DNA of 47,632 nucleotides, taken from contig NZ_JAUYNW010000095.1 of the NCBI RefSeq assembly GCF_030698145.1, positions 1 through 47,632 of the forward strand, written 5' to 3'. The stretch's first letter is position 1, and each line of letters starts with the position of its first letter. Under the pieces are notes generated by a model, which ran no database searches, had not been told where the DNA came from, and saw only the letters and a list, made by a program, of their open reading frames with translations. Source of the DNA: Phenylobacterium sp. (lineage in GTDB: Bacteria; Pseudomonadota; Alphaproteobacteria; Caulobacterales; Caulobacteraceae). Positions 1 through 7,176 of this stretch are shown here, one piece after another. The position numbers and the translations under genes are program-made.

Positions 1-469
1 CCACACCCCGGTCGGCTACTACAAGGACGAGGAGAAGTCGGCCAAGACCTTCCGCACCTTCGAGGGGACCCGCTGGAGCGTGCCCGGCGACTGGGCGACC
101 GTGGAGGCCGACGGCTCCATCACCCTGCTGGGCCGCGGCTCCCAGGTGATCAACACCGGCGGCGAGAAGGTCTTCCCGGAAGAAGTCGAGGAGGCCTTGA
201 AGCGGTTCCTGGGCGTCCGCGACGCCGCGGTGGTGGGCGTGCCCGATCCGCGGTTCGGCGAGCGCATCTGCGCGGTGGTCGACTTCACGGGCGACAAGGC
301 CCCGTCGCTGGGCGATCTCGCGGCCCACGTGAAGGGCCTGCTGGCCGACTACAAGGCGCCGCGCGAACTGGTCCTGGCCCCCGTGGTCCGGGCCCCGAAC
401 GGCAAGCTCGACTACAAGGCCATCCGCGCCGAAGCGATCGCGGCGCTGTCGGCCACGGCTTCCGCCTAA
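1..469 (+). CDS. Acyl-CoA synthetase (AMP-binding), C-terminal part
   Basis: Only the C-terminal ~155 residues are present; the frame is open to the left edge (codons begin at base 2). The fragment carries the late adenylate-forming motifs: GDWATVEADGSITLLGRGSQ (hinge region, A8) followed by INTGGEKVFPEEVEEAL, and the A10-type APNGKLDYK with the lysine that contacts the adenylate. These belong to acyl-CoA synthetases, which activate a carboxylate with ATP to acyl-AMP and then form the CoA thioester in the cytoplasm. The fragment resembles the FadD/long-chain group, but the substrate cannot be told from the C-terminus. It ends with TAA at 467-469, about 80 bases before the next gene on the same strand. 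Confidence 0.9.
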   Translation, partial: HTPVGYYKDEEKSAKTFRTFEGTRWSVPGDWATVEADGSITLLGRGSQVINTGGEKVFPEEVEEALKRFLGVRDAAVVGVPDPRFGERICAVVDFTGDKAPSLGDLAAHVKGLLADYKAPRELVLAPVVRAPNGKLDYKAIRAEAIAALSATASA

Positions 470-548
470 ACAAAATGTAACGTGCCTACGGGGGCGCGAC
501 CGGTCCACGGTCGCGCCAACCCAAGACCTTATGAAGGCTCACAATTCC

Positions 549-2594
549 ATGAAGACCCTCTGGTTGGGCGCGGCGTCGGCCGCGGCCCTGATCTGTGCGT
601 CCGCGCCGGCCCTGGCGGCCAATGCGCCCGACCTCTCCCAGGCCCCGCGGATGGGGCCCTGGGGCTTCGACGCCGCCGGCCGCGACATGAGCGTCGCGCC
701 CTCGAAGGACTTCTTCGACTACGCCAACGGCGGCTACCTGACCCGGCTGGAGATCCCCGCCGACCGCTCGCGCTACGGCGCCTTCGACGCGTTGAACGAA
801 CTGTCGCAGAACCGCATGCGCGCGGTGGTCGAGAAGGCCTCGGCCAACACCGCGGCGACCGGCGACGAGGCCAAGGTCGGCGCCTTCTACCGCAGCTTCA
901 TGGACGAGGCGGCCGTCGACGCCTTGGGCGCCAAGCCGATGGCCGCCGACCTGGCCGCGATCGCCGCGATCAAGTCCCGCGACGAGATGGCCGGGCTGAT
1001 GGGCGCCACCATGCGCAAATTCGGCGGCTCGTTCTTCGGCTCCTATGTGCATGACGACGCCAAGGACCCGGAGAAGTACACGGTCTACCTGCTGCAGGGG
1101 GGCCTGGGCCTGCCCGACCGGGACTACTATCTGGACGACAAGTTCAAGACCCAGAAGACGGCCTATGAAGCCTATGTCGCCAAGCTCCTGACCCTGGCGG
1201 GCTGGGAGAAGCCGGCGGAGAACGCCGCGGCCATCGTCGCCCTGGAGACCGAGATCGCCAAGGTCTCCTGGACCCGGGCCGAGCGCCGCGACGACGACAG
1301 GACCTACAATCCCTTCGAGGTGGCCAAGCTGCAGGCCTACGCCCCGGGCTTCGCCTGGAAGCGGTTCCTGGACGGCGCAAACCTCTCGAAGGCCGAGCGG
1401 GTCATCGTCTCGGAGAACACCGCCTTCCCGAAGATCGCCGCCATCTACGCCGGGGCCTCGCTCGACACCCTGAAGGCGTGGTCGGCCTTCAACCTGGCCG
1501 ACCAGGCCGCGCCCTACCTGGCCAAGGACTTCAACCAGGCCAATTACGAGTTCCGCAACAAGACCCTGTCGGGCCAGCCGGTGCAGCAGCCCCGCTGGAA
1601 GCGCGGCGTCACCGGCGTCGACAGCAACCTCGGCGAAGCCCTGGGCAAGGTCTATGTGGCCGCCTACTTCCCCGCCGAGAACAAGGCCAAGATGGAGGCC
1701 CTGGTCGGCGACATCCGCACCGCGATGGGCGCGCGGATCGAGAAGCTCGACTGGATGGGTCCGGCCACCAAGGCCAAGGCCCTGGAGAAGCTCTCCAAGT
1801 TCCGCGTTAAGATCGCCTATCCCGACAAGTGGCGCGACTATTCCGGCCTGTCGATCAAGGACGGCGACCTCTACGGCAACATCCAGCGGGCCAGCGCCTT
1901 CGAGTGGGATTACCGCGCCGCACGCCTGGGCGGGCCGGTGGACGACGACGAGTGGGGCATGACCCCGCCGACCATCAACGCCTACTACCAGCCCACCAAG
2001 AACGAGATCGTCTTCCCGGCCGCCATCCTGCAGCCGCCGTTCTTCGACCCCCAGGGTGATCCGGCGATCAACTATGGCGGCATCGGCGGGGTGATCGGCC
2101 ACGAGATCACCCACGGCTTCGACGACCAGGGCCGCAAGTCCGACGGCGACGGCAAGCTCACCGACTGGTGGACCGCCGAGGACGCCGCCAAGTTCGACGC
2201 CCAGGCCAAGAAGTTCGGCAAACAGTACGCCGCCGTCGAGGTCCTGCCCGGCGCCAACATCAACGGCGACCTGACCATGGGCGAGAACATCGCCGACCTG
2301 GGCGGGCTGCTGCTGGCGCTGGACGCCTACCACATCTCGCTGAAGGGCCAGCCGGCCCCGGTGATCGACGGCCTGACCGGCGACCAGCGGGTCTTCCTGG
2401 GCTGGGCCCAGGTCTGGCGGGGCAAGTATCGCGACGACCGCATGCGCCAGCAACTGGTCTCCGATCCGCACTCGCCGCCCAAGTACCGGGTGCAGGTTCC
2501 GGTGAAGAACATCGACGCCTTCTACGAGGCCTTCGGCGTCAAGCCCGGCGACGGCATGTACGTGGCCCCGGCCGACCGCGTCCGGATCTGGTAG
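549..2594 (+). CDS. M13-family zinc metallopeptidase (neprilysin/PepO-like)
   Basis: A secreted endopeptidase of family M13, about 681 residues, a usual length for the family. The N-terminus MKTLWLGAASAAALICASA is a signal peptide, so the protein acts in the periplasm or at the surface. The zinc site is clear: HEITH at about residues 518-522 within GGVIGHEITHGFDDQG, and the third ligand Glu in GENIADLGG near residue 579. NAYYQPTKNEIVFPAAILQPPFF is the substrate-groove motif that precedes the zinc site in M13 enzymes. An ATG at 531 would add six residues (MKAHNS) ahead of the signal peptide; I prefer 549 because AAGG lies about 10 bases upstream and it gives a clean signal sequence. It follows the acyl-CoA synthetase on the same strand, and no operon link is evident. 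Confidence 0.92.
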   Translation: MKTLWLGAASAAALICASAPALAANAPDLSQAPRMGPWGFDAAGRDMSVAPSKDFFDYANGGYLTRLEIPADRSRYGAFDALNELSQNRMRAVVEKASANTAATGDEAKVGAFYRSFMDEAAVDALGAKPMAADLAAIAAIKSRDEMAGLMGATMRKFGGSFFGSYVHDDAKDPEKYTVYLLQGGLGLPDRDYYLDDKFKTQKTAYEAYVAKLLTLAGWEKPAENAAAIVALETEIAKVSWTRAERRDDDRTYNPFEVAKLQAYAPGFAWKRFLDGANLSKAERVIVSENTAFPKIAAIYAGASLDTLKAWSAFNLADQAAPYLAKDFNQANYEFRNKTLSGQPVQQPRWKRGVTGVDSNLGEALGKVYVAAYFPAENKAKMEALVGDIRTAMGARIEKLDWMGPATKAKALEKLSKFRVKIAYPDKWRDYSGLSIKDGDLYGNIQRASAFEWDYRAARLGGPVDDDEWGMTPPTINAYYQPTKNEIVFPAAILQPPFFDPQGDPAINYGGIGGVIGHEITHGFDDQGRKSDGDGKLTDWWTAEDAAKFDAQAKKFGKQYAAVEVLPGANINGDLTMGENIADLGGLLLALDAYHISLKGQPAPVIDGLTGDQRVFLGWAQVWRGKYRDDRMRQQLVSDPHSPPKYRVQVPVKNIDAFYEAFGVKPGDGMYVAPADRVRIW

Positions 2595-2629
2595 CGAACG
2601 GGGCGGCGGCCTCGGTCGCCGCCAGAGCC

Positions 2630-3565
2630 CTAGGAGGCTGGGCGCCATCCGCTGGCGGTTAGGAAGGCCTTGGGGTCGGCCATCTCGAAGATGTCGGCCA
2701 ACGCCTGTCGCTTGTCGGGCGCGCGGTCGTAATAGGCCTTCACGATCCGGTGGCCGACCCAATAGCCCAGGTCGCCGGGTTTCTCGGCCGTGCCCGGGCC
2801 ATTGTTGAGCCAGGCCGAAAGGTCGGTCTTGTCCTGGTCGGCGACGAAGGCGGCCTCGATCTGCGCTTCCCGCCCCTTGGTCCAGGCCCTGTGCTGGTGG
2901 TTGCCGGGCGCGCCCGAGATCAGCTCGCCGACGAACTCCGCCGCCCCCTCCATCAGCGACATGCGCAGCACCGTGGCGCCCGCGTCGCCGGGCTCCAGGT
3001 CCTTCAACGCCTGCGCCTGCTGGATGTGGCCGTACTCGTGGGCGATGGTGTGGACGAAGCGGTCCTCCAGGTCCGGGTGCATGAAGTCCGCCGCGCAGAG
3101 AGCTTCCAGGCCCATGGCGACGCCCGACGAGTCCGCGACGCCGATGGGCCGCCCGCGGCCGACCACGATGGTCACCGGCGAGAGCGTGGCCTCCGGATAG
3201 AGCCGGGCCAGCTTGCCGAACGCCGTGGTTAGCCGCCGCTTCACCGCCGGCAGGACCGTCAGGCAGCGCCGGGCGGCGACATAGATCTCGGGGCGCCTGC
3301 CCAGGGTGTCGGCGATCCGTGCGCCGGTGACGTTCCGCACCTGGGCGAAGTGGCGCAGGCCCTCGGAGCCCTGGCCAAGATAGTCGCGGTCGAGCTGTCC
3401 GGCGCTCGGCTGGCCCCCGGCGGCGTCATAGACCTCGTAGAACCGCGTCACGTCCTGCGTCAGGACGACCGCCCGCCGCGGGGGCGCAGCCCAGGCCGGG
3501 CTCGAGGCGGCGAGGACGAGCAAGGCGACCACGACCGGGCCGCGGGTCTTCGGCTGGAGGGGCAC
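2630..3565 (-). CDS. Secreted HExxH (gluzincin-like) zinc protease, putative
   Basis: About 311 residues from a GTG at 3565. VPLQPKTRGPVVVALLVLAA followed by SSPAWA is a signal peptide, so the product is probably periplasmic. The core motif is HTIAHEYGHIQQ (HEYGH near residues 176-180), followed about 30 residues later by LMEGAAEFVGELI, whose glutamate could be the third zinc ligand. This resembles DUF2268-type putative zinc-dependent proteases; the substrate is unknown. The frame is open to an ATG at 3685, but that start puts about 40 low-complexity residues before the signal peptide and would cover the shared upstream region, so I reject it. The gene is divergent from the MerR-ATPase gene at 3704, and the ~140-base gap holds four GTCAA-type half sites. 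Confidence 0.75.
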   Translation of the reverse strand: MPLQPKTRGPVVVALLVLAASSPAWAAPPRRAVVLTQDVTRFYEVYDAAGGQPSAGQLDRDYLGQGSEGLRHFAQVRNVTGARIADTLGRRPEIYVAARRCLTVLPAVKRRLTTAFGKLARLYPEATLSPVTIVVGRGRPIGVADSSGVAMGLEALCAADFMHPDLEDRFVHTIAHEYGHIQQAQALKDLEPGDAGATVLRMSLMEGAAEFVGELISGAPGNHQHRAWTKGREAQIEAAFVADQDKTDLSAWLNNGPGTAEKPGDLGYWVGHRIVKAYYDRAPDKRQALADIFEMADPKAFLTASGWRPAS

Positions 3566-3628
3566 GTGATTGATTCCGGGGTTCGCGGTGGGGGACGCGG
3601 CGGAAGTCTGCGTTTCACGGCCACGCTT

Positions 3629-3693
3629 GGTCAACCACCCTGTTGACCCGGCCCCTGGGACCGCCCCGATAAGGACAAGGGTCAACGGTCAAC
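3629..3693. promoter_or_regulatory. Divergent promoter region with GGTCAA repeats and 19-bp-spaced promoter
   Basis: On the + strand TTGACC (3643-3648) and GATAAG (3668-3673) are separated by exactly 19 bases. That over-long spacing is characteristic of promoters activated by MerR-family proteins. Around it lie GGTCAA (3629-3634) facing TTGACC (3643-3648) as a 6-bp inverted repeat with an 8-base spacer, and a direct repeat GGTCAAC-GGTCAAC (3680-3693) just before the GAGGTG ribosome site of the MerR gene. The arrangement suggests autoregulation and/or control of the divergent protease gene by the neighbouring regulator. The promoter assignment is inference from spacing. Confidence 0.5.
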
Positions 3694-3703
3694 GAGGTGA
3701 TTC

Positions 3704-4726
3704 GTGAGCTCCCAATACCTGAACCCGTCCGAAGCCGCCCGGCGGCTCGGCGTCTCCGCCAAGGCCCTGCGGCTCTACGAGCAGCGCGGCCTGGTCGCCC
3801 CGGTCCGCACCGCCGCCGGATGGCGGGCCTATGGTCCCGACGAGATGGCCCGCGCCGGCGAGATCGCGGCCCTGCGCGCGCTGGGCCTCAGCCTGGCCCA
3901 GACCGCCCGGGTGCTGGGCGGCGATCCCCAGGGCCTGGCGCCGGCGCTGGCCGCGCACCAGGCGAGCCTGGAAGGCCGGGTCCGCCAGCTCGCCGACACG
4001 GTCCAGAGGGTGGCCGGCCTGCGAGCCGACCTGGCGCGCGGCAAGGCGCCGGCCGAGGGCGAACTGGCGCGGTTGCTTGAGCCCGAGCTCAGCGTCGCCT
4101 TCGACCTGCCCTGGCCCTGGGGCGGGGAACGGTTCGAACTGCGGGACATCGGGCCGATCACCTACATCATCGGCTCCCTGGGCAGCGGCAAGACCCGCCT
4201 GGCGATGCGCCTGGCCGAGACCCTGCCGGACGCGGGCTTCCTCCCCCTGGACCGGGCGGCGGACGGCGGCGTGGCGGCGCGGGCGCGGCTCGAGGCCGAC
4301 CCGGCGCTCCGGGGCCGGGTCGACCAGGCCCTGGCCTGGCTCGCCGAGGATGGGGCCGTGGAGTCCGACGCCCTGCTCGTCCTGCTCGCGGCGCTGGAGG
4401 CCGAGGCCCCGGCCGTCCTGGTGGTCGACATGGTCGAACAGGGGCTGGACGAGCCCACCCAGGAAGCCCTGGTCGCCCACCTGCGCCGCCGGGGCGCGGG
4501 GGCGCGGCCGCTGTTCCTGATGACCCGGTCCTGCGCGGTCCTGGACCTGGCCGCCGTGGGGCCCGACGAGGCGATCCTGCTCTGCCCGGCCAACCACGCC
4601 CCGCCGACCCGCGTCGCGCCCTATCCCGGCGCGCCTGGCTACGAGGCCGTCGCCACCTGCCTGGCCTCGCCGGAGGTCCGGGCACGGACGGAAGGCCTCA
4701 TCGCCGTGCGATATCCGGCGGCGTGA
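3704..4726 (+). CDS. MerR-type HTH regulator fused to a P-loop ATPase-like domain
   Basis: 340 residues from a GTG with GAGGTG five bases upstream. Residues 1-70 are a MerR winged-helix DNA-binding domain (YLNPSEAARRLGVSAKALRLYE, then GLVAPVRTAAGWRAYG). A helical segment (about 75-125) follows, as in the MerR dimerisation coiled coil. Instead of a small effector domain, the rest looks like a nucleotide-binding domain: Walker A GSLGSGKT at 157-164 and a Walker-B-like strand AVLVVDMVEQ with Asp242 and Glu245. A FLMTRS strand sits where ABC ATPases carry their switch histidine. No LSGGQ-type signature is visible, so it is not a normal ABC transporter subunit. It may couple ATP binding to promoter activation. 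HTH call is firm; the ATPase role is inferred. Confidence 0.8.
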   Translation: MSSQYLNPSEAARRLGVSAKALRLYEQRGLVAPVRTAAGWRAYGPDEMARAGEIAALRALGLSLAQTARVLGGDPQGLAPALAAHQASLEGRVRQLADTVQRVAGLRADLARGKAPAEGELARLLEPELSVAFDLPWPWGGERFELRDIGPITYIIGSLGSGKTRLAMRLAETLPDAGFLPLDRAADGGVAARARLEADPALRGRVDQALAWLAEDGAVESDALLVLLAALEAEAPAVLVVDMVEQGLDEPTQEALVAHLRRRGAGARPLFLMTRSCAVLDLAAVGPDEAILLCPANHAPPTRVAPYPGAPGYEAVATCLASPEVRARTEGLIAVRYPAA

Positions 4727-4811
4727 GGGTGATGTGCTTGGGGAGAGGGGCGACCGGCGTGTGGATCTAGGGCCTGCCGATGGCCGCTATGGATGGGGAA
4801 GGACACGGCCG

Positions 4812-5294
4812 CTAGCGCAGCGACTTCACCAGCAGGAGCGTCGTGAGCCCGCTTTTCCATTCGGTGTCAGGATATCGATCGGCTTCGCGATATCCGCGTG
4901 CGGCATAGAAGGCCCGGGAGCGGGTGTTGAACGTGTCAGTCTCCAATCGCGCGGTGGAGAAACCTGCCTTCGCGATCTCCGCCTCCGCCCTATCGATCAA
5001 CCGGCTGCCGACACCCATTCGCGCGTTCTCGGAGCGCACGTGTAGGGCGTTCACGAAGTCTGCGTCCCAATCGACGAAACCGACAACTTGGCCGCTGTAT
5101 TCAGCCACCCAAAATTCGAGGCCGCGCTCTGCGACATAAGTTGCAGGCCGATCTTCATCGCGAAACGCCTGCGCCGCTACAGGCGTCAACTGAGGCAGCC
5201 ATGTATTCCCGTAGGTGTCGTGGAGAATCTCCCGAAGGGGGAGCGCATCGCTTGGCGTGGCGCGGCGAATACGAACTTCCGAGGCGAGCGACAT
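4812..5294 (-). CDS. GNAT family N-acetyltransferase
   Basis: 160 residues, the full length of a single GNAT domain. VAEYSGQVVGFVDWD forms the beta4 region, and LHVRSENARMGVGSRLIDRA is motif A with the R/Q-x-x-G-x-G/A acetyl-CoA pyrophosphate loop (here ARMGVGSRL). NTRSRAFYAARGYREADRY is the motif B helix with the usual Y/F-x-x-x-G-F/Y ending. The enzyme should transfer an acetyl group from acetyl-CoA to an amine; the acceptor cannot be predicted. It is convergent with the MerR-ATPase gene across an 85-base gap in which I see nothing. Base composition looks lower in GC than its neighbours. Confidence 0.85.
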   Translation of the reverse strand: MSLASEVRIRRATPSDALPLREILHDTYGNTWLPQLTPVAAQAFRDEDRPATYVAERGLEFWVAEYSGQVVGFVDWDADFVNALHVRSENARMGVGSRLIDRAEAEIAKAGFSTARLETDTFNTRSRAFYAARGYREADRYPDTEWKSGLTTLLLVKSLR

Positions 5295-5363
5295 GACGGC
5301 AGCCTAGCTCAAACCATTACGTCGGCAATGGGTCGAACGCGGATAGGCCACGCCCCCAGCGTG

Positions 5364-5621
5364 TCAGCGCGCGACGGTGACTTCCTTGATCAGGGCCTGG
5401 ACGGGACCCTTCTCGCCGACGTTCCACATGGCCTTAAGGTGAGCCAGGGTCCGGCTCGCGGCCTCCTCCATCTTCCACTCGCAGCCCTCGAAGCGGCAGT
5501 TCTTGAAGGTGGGGACCGCGCCGCCGGCATAGACCAGGCGGCAGTCGCGGAACTCACAGCTGGAAAAGCTCTCGCCATCCAGGGACACGGTCTCATGGTT
5601 GAATACGACGCCGTCTTGCAT
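5364..5621 (-). CDS. Small cysteine/phenylalanine-repeat protein, unknown function
   Basis: 85 residues. The middle part reads SFSSCEFRDCRLVYAGG then PTFKNCRFEGCEW, with a five-residue rhythm of aromatic and Cys positions like a very short pentapeptide-repeat beta-helix. The C-terminal half is predicted helical (AASRTLAHLKAMWNVGEKG). No enzymatic motif or signal peptide is visible, so it is probably cytosolic. It starts nine bases after the stop of the 55-residue protein gene on the same strand, so the two are probably co-transcribed. Function is unknown. Confidence 0.6.
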   Translation of the reverse strand: MQDGVVFNHETVSLDGESFSSCEFRDCRLVYAGGAVPTFKNCRFEGCEWKMEEAASRTLAHLKAMWNVGEKGPVQALIKEVTVAR

Positions 5622-5630
5622 GGGTAGGGC

Positions 5631-5798
5631 TCAGTCCTCGGTCGGTTCGGTGGCCGCCGGGTCGCCGCCCTGGCCGGCCGCCTCGGCCCTGGCGCGCTCG
5701 CGCTGTTCGCGCTTGGCGTCGGCGCGGTCGGCGGCCTTGTTGGCCTTGGCGCGCTCGCGCTCTTTCTTCTCGAATTGATAGTTCGGGGTCTTGGCCAT
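5631..5798 (-). CDS. Small highly charged protein (55 aa), unknown function
   Basis: Begins MAKTPNYQFEKKERERAKAN and continues as an almost uninterrupted run of Lys, Arg, Glu and Ala, probably one long charged helix, ending in an acidic disordered tail (TEPTED). The frame is open further upstream to 5951, but the start at 5798 has GGAGAG about eight bases ahead of it and gives a coherent protein, whereas the extension looks non-coding. Small proteins of this sort are recurrent hypotheticals in Alphaproteobacteria. Likely co-transcribed with the 85-residue gene nine bases downstream. No function assigned. Confidence 0.6.
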   Translation of the reverse strand: MAKTPNYQFEKKERERAKANKAADRADAKREQRERARAEAAGQGGDPAATEPTED

Positions 5799-5940
5799 GG
5801 CTCGTGCTCTCCGTTTCGTCCCGGGGAGCGCGTCGGCCCCGCCATCTCCTAGCGCTTCCGCCGTGTGTAAAGCCAGCGACATGCTGAACGCCTGGGTCGG
5901 CCTCAGGTTCGGCTCGGGGGGCGTGGCCGGGAGCACGCAT

Positions 5941-6230
5941 TTTTGACTCATACGTCAAAATTGGTGTCGCCCAAAAATTTGGCCCGTTGCGGGGGATAAT
6001 CGCAACGGGCCATATTTTGAGCAGTCGCTCTTATTGAGCGGGCGTTTCCTCCCCGAAACGCCGGAGACTGGAAGACTTGCGCCGCCATGTCTCTCGCAGG
6101 ACTGAGAAAACGGCAATTTCTGACCCGAGTCAATGCGCCGAGATTGGCGTACAGGGTAAATCTTGATCAAGACTCCATGATCGCCGCGTTTCTCTTGCGC
6201 GACGGGAGTCGTTTTGACGCTGCCGTCAAA
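5941..6230. other. AT-richer structured intergenic region bounded by two TTTTGAC-N6-GTCAAA elements
   Basis: The gap between the 55-residue gene and hisG is about 430 bases and is visibly less GC-rich than its surroundings. I see no convincing gene in it. It is bounded by two copies of the same inverted repeat, TTTTGAC-N6-GTCAAA, at 5941-5960 and 6212-6230; the second lies one base beyond the hisG stop codon. Inside are an 11-bp hairpin (5981-6011) and nested helices at 6022-6070: outer CAGTC/GACTG enclosing CGCTC/GAGCG and GGCGTTTC/GAAACGCC, a three-way-junction pattern. A 12-base perfect palindrome TCTTGATCAAGA lies at 6161-6172. It could be a structured small RNA, a long 3' UTR of the his operon, or a small non-autonomous element. 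Confidence 0.5.
5968..6011 (-). terminator. Intrinsic-terminator-like hairpin
   Basis: GGCCCGTTGCG and CGCAACGGGCC form an 11-bp GC-rich stem with a 9-base loop at 5981-6011. Reading leftward the stem is followed by AAATTTTT, as expected of a Rho-independent terminator for leftward transcripts (hisSZG read-through, or a small RNA encoded in 6012-6230). On the + strand it is followed by ATATTTT, so bidirectional function is possible. Confidence 0.6.
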
Positions 6231-6231
6231 T

Positions 6232-7176
6232 CTACACCCGCGAGCGTAGCAATTCATAGGCGACACAACCTGTGTCGTACACAAAGTCCGGGCTGGAGGC
6301 GGTGACCGGCCCGATTCCCGCCGCCGCCAGGGCGATGGAGGCCTCGGCGATCTTGTCCACCGGTGTCAAAAGCCCATTCGGCCGCCGGGTGGCGCCTTGG
6401 GCCACCAGTCCGTCCACGACACTCGCGTCGCGCGGATCGGCCGGCCAGGTCAAGATGGCGCTCTGGTGGGCGGTGGCGCGGGCCTCGATGGTCCGCAGCA
6501 GCCGTTCGGCCACGGCCAACCGGCCCTCGCCCCAGTCGGCGCGCAGCGAGGCGGTCAGGTGGGCCTGGCTCTTCAGGATCACCCCGTCGGACAGCACCTT
6601 CAGCCCATTGGCCACCAGGGTCGCGCCGGTGGTGGTGATGTCGACCACCAGCTCGGCCGAGCCGGCGGCCGGCGCCCCTTCCGTCGCGCCACCGGACTCG
6701 GTGATCCGGTAGTCGGCCACCCCGTGGCGGGCGAAGAAGGTCCGCGTCTGGACCAGGTACTTGGTGGCCACCCGCATCCGCCGTCCGGTGCGCGCCACCA
6801 GATCGTGGCCCACCTCCTCCAGGTCGGCCATGGTCTCCACGTCCAGCCAGCTCCGGGGCACGGCCACGACCAGGTCGGCGCGGCCGAAGCCTAAGGGCCG
6901 GAGCAGCAGGACCCGGGCGTCGACGTCGCCGCCGCGCTCGCGCAGCAGGTCCTCGCCGGTGATCCCCAGATGGACCTCGCCCGCGTCCAGGGCCTCGGCG
7001 ATGTCGCCGGCCGAGAGCAGGCGCACCTGGACGCCGGGAACGCCCTTCAGCTCGGCCATGTAGCCGCGAGACCCGCCGGTGACGGAGAGCGACAGTCCGC
7101 AGTCGGACAGCCAGGCCTCGACCTGTTCCTTGAGCCGGCCCTTGGAGGGCACGGCGACGATCAACGGGTCGCTCAT
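6232..7176 (-). CDS. hisG: ATP phosphoribosyltransferase catalytic subunit HisG
   Basis: First enzyme of histidine synthesis: condenses ATP with PRPP to give N1-(5-phosphoribosyl)-ATP. 314 residues. The N-terminus PLIVAVPSKGRLKEQVEAWL and the LGITGEDLL segment are typical of HisG, and ELVVDITTTGATLVANGLKV contains the PRPP-binding acidic/Thr-rich loop. Its start overlaps the hisZ stop by four bases (ATGA), so the two are translationally coupled, consistent with a HisZ-dependent HisG. Short HisZ-dependent HisG proteins are usually about 210-230 residues; this one carries roughly 80 extra C-terminal residues that do not look like the ACT-like regulatory domain of long HisG. The stop is followed immediately by an inverted repeat (6213-6230). 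Confidence 0.93.
   Translation of the reverse strand: MSDPLIVAVPSKGRLKEQVEAWLSDCGLSLSVTGGSRGYMAELKGVPGVQVRLLSAGDIAEALDAGEVHLGITGEDLLRERGGDVDARVLLLRPLGFGRADLVVAVPRSWLDVETMADLEEVGHDLVARTGRRMRVATKYLVQTRTFFARHGVADYRITESGGATEGAPAAGSAELVVDITTTGATLVANGLKVLSDGVILKSQAHLTASLRADWGEGRLAVAERLLRTIEARATAHQSAILTWPADPRDASVVDGLVAQGATRRPNGLLTPVDKIAEASIALAAAGIGPVTASSPDFVYDTGCVAYELLRSRV

Noticed and set aside
486..2762. Long antisense frames opposite the M13 peptidase, and similar frames opposite the DsbD-like, porin and other genes
   Set aside because: High GC gives long open frames on the opposite strand; these have low-complexity Arg/Gly/Pro-rich or Leu/Val/Gly-rich products and no motifs.
3566..3685. Longer start (ATG 3685) for the HExxH protease
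   Set aside because: The extra 40 residues precede a good signal peptide, have no ribosome site and would cover the promoter region shared with the MerR gene.
6161..6172. TCTTGATCAAGA considered as an FNR/FixK site
   Set aside because: FixK/FNR sites need TTGA-N6-TCAA; here TTGA and TCAA overlap with no six-base spacer.
5948..6284. Open frames across 5948-6133 and 5955-6284 (minus)
   Set aside because: They run through strong hairpins, lack ribosome sites and show no protein-like composition; RNA or element structure explains the region better.
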